Assembly: GCA_012932295.1 (NCBI GenBank) | Contig: JAAONU010000002.1 | Span: 23,343,770 to 23,407,769, forward strand | Origin: Cyclina sinensis | Taxonomy: Eukaryota; Mollusca; Bivalvia; Venerida; Veneridae | DNA length: 64,000 nucleotides | Reading direction: 5' to 3' | Position numbers and translations under genes: made by a program | In this document: in pieces, positions 56,401 to 64,000 of the stretch | Position numbering within the stretch: position 1 is the stretch's first letter | Layout of the letters: each line of letters opens with the position of its first letter | The notes under the pieces: model-generated | Database searches by the model: none | Told to the model about the DNA's origin: nothing | What the model saw: only the letters and a program-made list of their open reading frames with translations

Positions 56401-58264
56401 TTTTATAAGCTTAGAACTCCTCTTATTACCATTATTTTTCTCTGCACTGTGCATTCTTACTCCGTGGTTTTAAACCACTGTAATACTTGTGATAAACATT
56501 GTTGTTGTTACAGTAAAAAGAAATAGTGCAATGTCGACCTAAACAACTGTAATGCGTGAAAAGTATGCATTTTTAATCTTCCTCTTAAATACTAGCTTTT
56601 TCAGTATCACTTACAGAATTTGGAAACTAGCTTCATGAAACTTTATGTTATATGGTTAGAACTATATTCTTTTTCTATTTTCTTGACCACATTTGTATTT
56701 GAAAGTGCCAACCTTTTTGCTACAACCTGACTATCGATAATACTGTTTTCATACCGTGGGTGTAAACAGATAGGAAACCAGGTCCACCACACGCCACGCC
56801 CTGTTGGTACATACATTCACTACTGCAGTTTGGATTCATGGTTGATGTATTACTTACTGACCATGGGTTGACTTGGAAACAAAAACACTGTCAAAACATA
56901 AAGATTGTATTGTCTATAAAGTTTCACAATCAATAATGTTCATATTTGTGGTATATTTTGAAACAGATTATATTTCTATAAGTATATCGTTTATTTCTTT
57001 CTTACAATACAAGTCAGTGAGAGTCGTTGTTTCCATATTATGTTTGATAGATAACAGCATTTATGTATTAAATTAATATATCATTTTGACAGTTAGTACC
57101 TACTTGAATTGATTTTGTATTCAAATAGCATTAACTTGTCGCAAATTTTAAGTTACATCAGTAGTGTGTGGTTATATTAAAATATATAATGTATTTTTGA
57201 TGTCTCCTTCTTGGTATTGTAACACTTCGGAGAACACATTACCTTCATGTCCATCAGTCCAAAATAGTTTGCGTATCCACATTGCCTAAAACATTGACCC
57301 AGACTGCCAAAGTCCTCAAAGCCATTTCTGTTGAACTCTTTCTCAAGACAGCCTTTAAAATGCTCAGAAATAATAAAAGTATGCATCCACTCTTATAACT
57401 CATCTCTGGGATGCCATTATATTCTACTTTTACACAAGTGCTTCCTAATTATAATATGCCAATGGTGAACTAATTTAGTTGTGAATGTAAATGAATATCA
57501 GACGATTTTCATGAAAATCCAAGATCTAAGAATGTAAGCTGAACAAAAGTTCAAACTGTTCATTTATATAATAAAAATTAGACATACATGGTTATTCTTC
57601 TGCGTTTTATATATATTGTTTGTATTGTATATACTGGAGAAAATAAAGGTTGCACAACCTCCGAAAACATCTTTCTCTAAGTTTCATAGAAGAACAGACA
57701 CAATATATGTTAGCCGGATACAATCACACCCACCTACATAATTGAAAGATTCCATTTTCTCAAAATACCCGACCCAAACGTCTTTTCCGTTCACATCAGA
57801 CAGGCTGTCATTATTGACAACATTTTTACCAGAAGTAAACTCAAAAGATGGCGCCCCAACATAGCAAATAGTTTCCATTTCATTCCAAAATGAGACGATT
57901 GTCGACAGATAAAAGTGCTCTTCTGCAATAATAGAAAGAATGACACTAAAAGTAAACTACATGTGTAGACATGTATAAACTTTGGCTTATTGCATTTTAT
58001 AAGTTTTAGTTTTGAAATGATGTATACCTTTTTCCCTCCTAAAATTGAAAATAACACTGAGAGTTTAAACCCTTATCTTTGCATTTACTCTTTATTTTGT
58101 TTTTACATAAAGCATCGCTAGATGTATTAATGTTCTTATATAGTTTTGTTATCACATAGCTCATGTAAATAGATTGAAACATAGATAAATTTACCTGACA
58201 GCGTAGCAGCAAAGTGCTGATTCACAATGCTAAAATATACTAAAAACTTTATATCTGAATGCAT
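49222..58264 (-). CDS. receptor D: CTLD/WSC-like transmembrane receptor, 9 exons
   Basis: The exons in transcript order are 58,195-58,264; 57,734-57,922; 57,243-57,352; 56,755-56,887; 55,233-55,364; 54,554-54,748; 50,601-50,723; 50,288-50,372; 49,222-49,746. It is about 520 residues: signal peptide, CTLD first half, WSC-like module, CTLD second half, second degenerate CTLD, membrane span (no stalk exon), tyrosine-rich tail. Every junction is in phase. The tail exon needs one extra base; a GGGG run near 49,487 with five Gs would restore it. That points to a homopolymer consensus error more than true decay. The tail has two ITIM-like motifs (SSYDGI, SSYDHI), so an inhibitory or adaptor-recruiting receptor is likely by inference. 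The intron between the second-CTLD halves holds a 2.8-kb minisatellite. Confidence 0.78.
50288..50372 (-). CDS. receptor D, transmembrane exon
   Basis: 85 nt, phase 1 to 2, acceptor 'attaattgtag', donor GTATGT. Encodes the span VGPLLVVLVTVGILVMITVA followed by VLWIKR. Confidence 0.85.
50425..50487. repeat. (TAA)n/(ATT)n self-complementary microsatellite
   Basis: About 14 TAA units run directly into (TTA)n, its own complement, so the tract can fold back as a hairpin. Confidence 0.95.
50601..50723 (-). CDS. receptor D, second CTLD, second half
   Basis: 123 nt, phase 1-1, acceptor 'cgtattttag', donor GTATAA. Encodes EYESGVIQYGFLTEEDGEYI .. NRHVLCAGSIK. Confidence 0.8.
50955..51425. repeat. CpG-rich 'tttcgcgtggcgg' repeat
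   Basis: Repeated pieces 'gtgttttcgcgtggcggggc' and 'gataaagatacgacaaa' in both orientations, each ~60-80 bp. Strongly enriched in CG compared with its surroundings. The 93-111-codon frames on both strands are repeat-derived. Confidence 0.7.
51433..54470. repeat. 43-bp minisatellite, ~63 copies in two blocks with duplicated leader
   Basis: Unit 'tctcaaacatgtacgccgag' plus 'aacagcagcattttgacact' 'agg'. Leader 51,433-51,620 recurs at ~52,432-52,610 ('cttgaacttttc' .. 'cttggtgat' .. 'gtcagcaa' .. 'aatctgcatttcaac'), so leader plus array was duplicated as a block. Variants are zoned: 'aggtctcaaac..agcagcattttgac' in the middle, 'ggcgagaatagatgcattta' to the right. Lies in a receptor D intron. 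Confidence 0.9.
54554..54748 (-). CDS. receptor D, second CTLD, first half
   Basis: 195 nt, phase 1-1, acceptor 'gcttttcaag', donor GTAAAA. Encodes KHSWINASTECFSSGALML .. NETMWTNVIRSPVIYHHT. Confidence 0.8.
55233..55364 (-). CDS. receptor D, first CTLD, second half
   Basis: 132 nt, phase 1-1, donor GTAAGT. Encodes SMSCLQVNQHRKQSSWANC .. TVACDF, the C..W..C..C ending of a CTLD. Confidence 0.85.
56755..56887 (-). CDS. receptor D, WSC-like exon 2
   Basis: 133 nt, phase 0 to 1, acceptor 'ttttgacag', donor GTATGA. Encodes CFCFQVNPWSVSN .. NCSSECMYQQGVACGGPGF .. SVY, a good match to the WSC back half. Confidence 0.85.
57243..57352 (-). CDS. receptor D, WSC-like exon 1
   Basis: 110 nt, phase 1 to 0, donor GTAATG. 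Encodes GCLEKEFNRNGFEDFG .. QCFRQCGYANYFGLMDMK; GC start and CxxxCGY are WSC features. Confidence 0.85.
57734..57922 (-). CDS. receptor D, first CTLD, first half
   Basis: 189 nt, phase 1-1, acceptor 'ctattattgcag', donor GTGGGT. Encodes FYLSTIVSFWNEMETICYVG .. DVWVGYFEKMESFNYV, the W..E..C..WVG..F.Y.G front half of a CTLD. Confidence 0.85.
58195..58264 (-). CDS. receptor D, signal-peptide exon
   Basis: ATG at 58,264, 23 codons plus one base, donor GTAAAT in phase 1. Encodes MHSDIKFLVYFSIVNQHFAA plus TLS: a basic N-end, a hydrophobic core and small residues before the junction. Confidence 0.65.
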
Positions 58265-60060
58265 AATTTCCTTTTCTGTTCAAATGTTACAACAGAAATA
58301 ATTTCATCACTTCGATAACACAGTTTTGAAAACAGGAAGAGAAAAGATATAAGGAAGTTAAAAGTACCATTGTTCTCTACTTTTCACAAATCTTTCGCCT
58401 GGAAGACAAACTACAGAATTACTGATAAAGTTCTGTGTACAACTCTAACAACCTTTTTTATCAGAGATAAAAAAAACCCACTCTTTCTGGAATGTGTTTT
58501 AATATTACTGCGGTTACATTTGATTACGCGTCAGGATTGACACGATAAAGGAAGCAACTTTGCGTTGCGTTTTAAGCAATTTCGACGCAGAGTTACTTCC
58601 CCTGTCATATCAGGAACAACCAAGTTTTTCAGAGAAAGTGCATTTTTTGAAATTGATTAATGTTCGTGCTTTGTACCAACAAAATCAGGATAATTACAAG
58701 TTAACTTTGTGTTGAATATCAATCAATAAGTGAATATTAAGAAAAGTATAACAAAAAAATGAACATATAACAACCAAGTTTCTTAAATTGTTTGAAAGAC
58801 AAGAAAGTACTTGGAACAAATCCGTAGTGGAGTGATAAAGCACTTGATATGTATTTCAGGGGTATTAAGTTCAATCACTTACTTATCCACTGACACTATT
58901 GTCATTCGGTTAGGAGTTAAACCAAAGTTCCGTGTATAATTATTTTACACTTAACACAGGGGAAAAACAGATTGTGGCAAAACAGAGTGTGACCACAGTC
59001 TTCGAATTTAGACGCCGGACCGAAGGCCCAGTCCACCAAAATGGCTGACGGTCCAGTAAAAATTACAAATCAGTCCGACTGTCCAGTGAATATTGGTGCT
59101 GCTTGTTTTTACTAATTACAGTAAACAAAGTTGAGAAACAAGTAAAAAGTAGTGTTTTTGAAAATAAAATGAAATTGTTTCTTAAAAATGCATTCTTCTC
59201 CATAGAACAGCGATTCGTTAACCCCAACTACAACATAACGCATTCGTACTTAGTTTACACATAACCGGTGCTCAGGCTATAATCTCCCTTTCCAGTTTTC
59301 GCGATAAATATGATATTTTATTTTAATTATTGACCAGGCTATTTCTGGTGTAAAGAGAAAAAAGCCAGCCGAAAGTAACACCTTATTTCATTATTCTGTT
59401 TCATGAAATAACTCTGTTTCGGTTTCCTTTTTTCTTCTTTTTTTATATGCATATATACATTTTCGGAAAGTGACATCCGATCGATTCCATTACACTCATT
59501 TATCGACCATGGTCCATTATGTAGTCGTAGGGAATATATACCAGGGGTAATCAATGGTGACATGTATATATGGCATTTTCAGAAGTTGGGAAAAAAGTTG
59601 AAATAGAAATCTGGTAAAAAGTTTAACTGAACTGACAGTGTCCTGTACAAATGAATCAATTATACCAGAGCCTTTTTTCACAGGTTAGCCAATGTGCCCT
59701 TCCCTTAGATTTGGGGAAATCTAATGCAGTTTTTTTGGCAAAGGGGAAGAAAAAACTTGATGTAAATTGAATTTTAGGGGAAAAGAATGATTTTAAGGAA
59801 TTTTCCTATGGGGAAGACTCCTGTAAACGGCGTAGAAGGGGGGAAAAGCCGTGAAAACTATTATTTTCACTAAACAATACTATTGTTAGGCTATGAAGCA
59901 AGTTCAAAGTATAATTAATATTGTGACAAGTTCTACTTCAAAACATAGTCTTATTGTTTTGTTCATCCTTATAGGATTGTTCACAGCTATTATTCGGTCC
60001 AGTTAAATGTCATTCGGTCCAGTCAGATTATTGCCTTGGCTGGTCCGAATGTTCAGTGCT
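58265..60060. other. no gene; degenerate repeats with 'ggtccagt' motifs
   Basis: Contains scattered 'cggtccagt' and 'actgtccagtg' motifs (59,020-59,090; 59,995-60,050) around a G-rich 'ttaggggaaaagaa' stretch at 59,700-59,860. The 74-codon frame at 59,339-59,563 is not recognised. Confidence 0.4.
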
Positions 60061-60089
60061 TCAAAAAGTTATTCGTGAAGACTGTTACC

Positions 60090-60310
60090 ACTGAATAAGA
60101 CATATCTTGCGATATCCCCCAAATCCTAACAAATTAAGACACTGCATGGGGGTCACCGTTAACAACGATAGAGAAGTAAGTAAGACCGTAGTTTATCTCG
60201 TCAGAACTCAATGTTCTCTGTCTTGCCTTAGCTCTGAGTGATCAAACCGGGATCGTCAAAGTTGAACAATCTGGTGCTCTACCGATTGAGCTAGCCGGGT
60301 TGGCTTAAAG
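60090..60310 (-). mobile_element. tRNA-derived SINE, reverse orientation
   Basis: Minus strand starts 'ggctagctcaatcggtagag' 'caccagattgttcaac' (A box and anticodon arm), then a degenerate B box 'gatcccggtttgatcac', then a tail of ~130 bp. The D arm is tRNA-like; the T arm is decayed. Confidence 0.6.
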
Positions 60311-62000
60311 AATCAAAGCGCTGCAAGGTCTGAGGTATTCACTGCTGAACTGGCTAGTCAACATTATGCTGTCTTGGGATGGGCCTCACCTTAGACTACT
60401 TTATATTGGAACAGTCTGATATTTTGCATAAAAATACATAGAAGATAATAAGACTATCTGTGTAAGTATTAGATGGTCAATTGAAAACAATATTTATATA
60501 TAGCAAAAATAAACAGCAAGCAATTTTAGACAACATTTAAAGGTCATGTGACACGAATTTTTCACCTCGAAATTTTAATATGAGCAAAACTATATATCTA
60601 ACTATGACAGTTTTAAAAAACTCCGCAGGTAATTTTCATCTTAAAGATGTTTTTATAGCAAATTAAAATCCATATTTTACGCACTTGGTCGCGCGCACCG
60701 GAAGTTACGCACATTTGTCTCTTGCCACTTCACACAGCTGCCTGGATTGTTAACAAAATCTTAAAAATTATGATGGAAAGTGATAATGTAAACTGAATAT
60801 AGTAAAACAACAAAATTGAACAAGTCAAGATAACATCATGAATACACATTGAAGATTTTTTAAAATAAATAATTTGAAATTTTGATGGAATTACGAAGCC
60901 AATGAGCAATATTATATAGAGGCTAGTTTAATTAGGGTTATAGAATTAAAAGATACATCAGTGAAAATATCTAGAGATATTTTTCAAGTATTTTTCAAGT
61001 AACTGATCTAAAAAGATTTTGAACATGCTTATTTTTATCCGATGCAGTTTTTTGGAAGACTTGATTAACTAACTCCAGTCGAGAGATTTTTTTCCATAAA
61101 AAACATTCTCTATAGTATACAGTGATGTGTTGATTATTTGTGGTATATTTTGCCTGAGGTACGTGTAAGTAATCTATGACTAGATCTATGACTTTTTTAT
61201 TATAACTGTCCACCTTTTTTTCGCTTATTCATTCAACATTTAAAAAAAACAATAATGATCATAGAACAAATAATATGAAGAAGCCATAAAAACTATGTCA
61301 AAATCATAACACAAACACATTGTTTTTGTTTTAATTTGTTCACATTTAGAAGTCAAATATGATTTTTATTTTCATCATAAATAGATCCATTACATTTAAT
61401 TATCTAATTAAAATATGTATCTGCATATTTAATAAAAATCATTCAGACATGCTATTGGAGCAAGCTATTACGTAATGTTTTCACAAGTTTGACTGAACAA
61501 AAGTAATTCAATCAATTTGTAAGATCACTTGCCATAAAATCTCATCTAGCATCGGTATTGAAGTATATCAAATGTATTAAGAGGAGAATGATTAAGTACA
61601 TGTATAACAGAAATTGAACAGATACACATATCATTTCATCACTGTTACTTTATGGCTTTTTAATGACATGCATTCAAAATTCCTCTTTCTTTTACAGTTG
61701 ACAGATACTACTGTTCATAAGGGTATACTTTTCCGGCCCCTGTGATATGAGCCTCAGGGATAATGTTGCTGTTGGTCAGTTAATCAGGTACAATGTACAA
61801 GGGGAAGGACAGCTAGGAAAAAGGAAGCTCTGTCAGTGAAGGCAGAGAAGTGGTGATATTGACATGCAACCCACTAAAGTTAATAATTTTAATGGTATGT
61901 GTTGACAGTGTAGTACTTTCTTATAGCAAAATTAATCACTCGCTTAATAGCTCCTCCGGTATATTTTCATATTGAGCTTAATGCTAATAATTAGCCTGTG
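60311..62000. other. AT-rich, no gene recognised
   Basis: A conserved-looking patch 'ggtcatgtgacacgaa' .. 'gcgcaccggaagttacgcac' at 60,540-60,700 looks like an old repeat. Nothing else recognised. Confidence 0.4.
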
Positions 62001-62019
62001 TTACCTTTCCCTTTTTTAG

Positions 62020-62157
62020 TTCCGTTGATGAGGAAAAGAAGCCATTACCTGTTTTATTTGTTCGGTTCAGTGTTGACTGTCAGTCCAAGGATTATGGATT
62101 CAAAAACCATGCTATGCAAGAAATTTCTGATCTAGAACATTATGTCTTAGACTCTTA
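62020..62157 (+). CDS. possible terminal exon, unknown protein
   Basis: After the acceptor 'ttccctttttttag'-type tract a phase-2 frame reads SVDEEKKPLPVLFVRFSVDC .. GFKNHAMQEISDLEHYVLDS and stops at TAA. Amino-acid composition is protein-like, but no upstream exon or family was recognised. It could be a fragment of an old mobile element. Confidence 0.3.
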
Positions 62158-62674
62158 AGATCTTTCGCTAAATGTCTGATTTAAGTAAGGATAAAGACAG
62201 TCCATCAGGGGTTTCATTAAGTTTTTTAGTTGAAGGGAGTGAATGTAAAGTAGGTAGATGATTTGCTGTCAGTTTGTTATAAAATAAGCCTGATTTTAAG
62301 AAAAGTAGCCTGGAAAAAGTAAAAAATAGCCGGGTAATTTTCCGGCTCCCGGGTCTTAATGAAAACCCTGGTTCATTGCAAAGAGATCTGTACATGTAAA
62401 ACTTGAAGTACTCAAGTTGGATAACTAAGAAGTCAAAGCTAGAAAGGTGAACTTAACCCTTCCATATAAGCCAACAAGGTTTTGAAACCAGGCATTAAAT
62501 ACAAAACAGACAATAAAAATAGGACTTTGATGCATTATACTTTTTTCCCTTTCCTTTGCTTTTTAGGTAAAGATCCATGATATTATACTGTGTCAAACAA
62601 CCCTGTGTAAGATGGACTTACTTTTTCACTAAAATTCCATATACCAGTTATTTATAGATTAACATAGGCATGTT

Positions 62675-63260
62675 TTAGCTCACCTGAGAAATTTCCTACT
62701 GCTTTTGACAACCCATCTTCCTTAGCCAAGCATACAGCACCAAAAATGAATAACATTTAGAAGTACTAGGTTTGTAGATATCCAGATAGAATTTAGTTTG
62801 ACTAAGCTGCTGTAATGAAAGAATTAAAATACAGCTAACTGCAATATACTGCCCTGCCCACCCCACCCCCACCCCTAATTTTTGTGTCGTTTGCTACAAA
62901 GTAACATGGCATATAGGGATCACTTCTACATCATCTGTCCGTCTGTCACAAAACTTGTCCGGACTACTCCTCAGAAACTACTTGTGCGATTTCATCCAAA
63001 CTTTACAGGAATGATCAGTTTTAAGTCTAGTTGTGCATATCATTGGCATTTTCCGGTTCAGTGATTTTTGTCAAAGTTATGGCCCTTTAATGATTTTTAG
63101 TTTTGAAGTTTGTCCGCACTTCTTCTCTTATACTACTAAGCATGAATAAAATGTTATAGGATTGATCAGTACCTCAAGTTCTTGCACATAGTTAATGGGA
63201 TACTTGGTAGAATGATTTTTGGCTGAGTTCTGGCCCTTGAATTTAAAAAAAAATTAGCCG
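62675..63260 (+). repeat. fragment of a GCTCACCTG-type bivalve repeat
   Basis: 'tttagctcacctgagaaatt' followed by 'catctgtccgtctgtcacaa' and 'catccaaactttacaggaat', the usual 5' part of this repeat group. The 3' end was not found. Confidence 0.5.
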
Positions 63261-63468
63261 AGGGACTGTCCAATCACCTCTCAATACACTTGCTTTTTTG
63301 GCTATCATCAGGCGACACATGTTATCACTGATTGCCGTTGTGTTGAATACCTTATTAAAACTTCCTCAGCATTATTTGGAAATAAAACGCTGATTAAATG
63401 GTGTCAGTACAATTCTACATAGCGAAATATGGAAATATATTCTTTTGTACCTTAACTGCAGGTTGGCA

Positions 63469-63699
63469 AGACTATTATGCTGTAGAACACACAAGAAGAA
63501 CTAGGAAAGGCAATTAAATGTAGTGGAGGCATTGTCAAAAGTTCCCTGTGCCATGCCATTAACTTTCAAAGTTCTTTACAGTCATAAAAATAAAGGCCAG
63601 AGAATTCTTAACTTTCCTGCAGCCTTAACCTTTTCCACTGTTGAAGCACTGCGATCTCCAAAAATGCACAAGATCTCCATTCAAGGCAAGCTTGTTCAG
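63469..63699 (+). CDS. possible internal exon, unknown protein
   Basis: Acceptor 'taactgcag' at 63,468, donor CAG|GTAAAT at 63,700. The frame over 63,523-63,699 reads VPCAMPLTFKVLYSHKNKGQ .. MHKISIQGKLVQ, weakly like a beta-rich OB-type segment. Frame near the acceptor is not open, so the 5' part is uncertain. Confidence 0.25.
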
Positions 63700-63789
63700 G
63701 TAAATCATTCCCTTATTTCTGTTTTCTCTTGAATAGTATTCTTAGTTAAAACTGACATAAAAACTACTGCAATGTTGTTCAGATCATTA

Positions 63790-64000
63790 TTTTCCTGGTA
63801 TGTGCTAATATTTTGCTCACATGAGCTGTAGGCTTATGGTATGCTATAAGTACCGATCAATGTCCGTAGTCAGTCATCTATCCACACTTAGTTTGTTATC
63901 ACTCTGATGGTCACATTTTTGTCCCAATTGTCATGAAACTTAGTCAAGATGTTTGTCTTAGTAATTACTTGGACAAGTTTGAATATAATCATCTGGGTTA
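63790..64000 (+). repeat. interspersed repeat running off the right edge
   Basis: 'ttgctcacatgagctgtagg' .. 'tgtcatgaaacttagtcaag' .. 'tcatctgggtta' follows the pattern of the large bivalve repeats elsewhere in the window. Confidence 0.5.

Overview
The window looks like a bivalve mollusc nuclear chromosome, probably a clam-like species. It is AT-rich and repeat-rich, with intron-split genes, GT-AG splice sites, tRNA-derived SINEs, and abundant repeats bounded by 'agctcacctg' and 'caggtgagc' that I associate with bivalve genomes. The species is an inference. There is nothing prokaryotic, no CRISPR array and no rRNA. Most long open frames are minisatellites read as protein and are not genes.

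Layout. Positions 1-8,200 are almost entirely repeats: a 45-bp/180-bp array, a segmental duplication, and two arrays of one ~45-bp minisatellite facing each other in inverted orientation. Positions 8,685-13,927 (+) hold a two-exon gene for a multi-pass membrane protein related to TspO/MBR. Its intron carries a truncated LINE and a ~25-copy 29-bp array.

From 14.6 to 58.3 kb the minus strand carries three paralogous receptor genes in a head-to-tail row, here called AB (14,615-35,145), C (37,772-47,688) and D (49,222-58,264). I rebuilt each by hand from splice sites and reading phase. All three share one plan: signal peptide exon (C and D), first half of a C-type-lectin-like domain (CTLD), a two-exon WSC-like cysteine module, second half of that CTLD, a second degenerate CTLD in two exons, an optional stalk exon, one membrane span, and a tyrosine-rich cytoplasmic tail. 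Every exon junction I could check is phase-compatible across the three genes. The WSC-like module is a symmetrical phase 1-1 cassette sitting inside a lectin fold.

Gene AB is split by a 15.7-kb insertion (17,620-33,300). The insertion is bounded by inverted ~0.8-kb copies of one sequence and by an 8-bp direct repeat, TTATGCTA. It carries its own small minus-strand gene (28,287-~31,310) with CCAAT and E2F-type promoter sites, plus large bivalve repeats. Gene C contains two minisatellites that appear to have grown from its own splice-acceptor junctions (74 bp x6 and 39 bp x~59). Gene D contains a 2.8-kb, 43-bp array in an intron. AB carries a frameshift and a stop; C and D each show one apparent frameshift. 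Two of the four lesions lie in homopolymer runs and may be consensus errors.

Positions 58.3-64 kb hold a SINE, degenerate repeats and two possible plus-strand exons of unknown genes. The receptors probably sit on the cell surface, bind ligand through the CTLD/WSC ectodomain, and signal through SSYDxI (ITIM-like) tyrosine motifs. That role is inferred from domains only.
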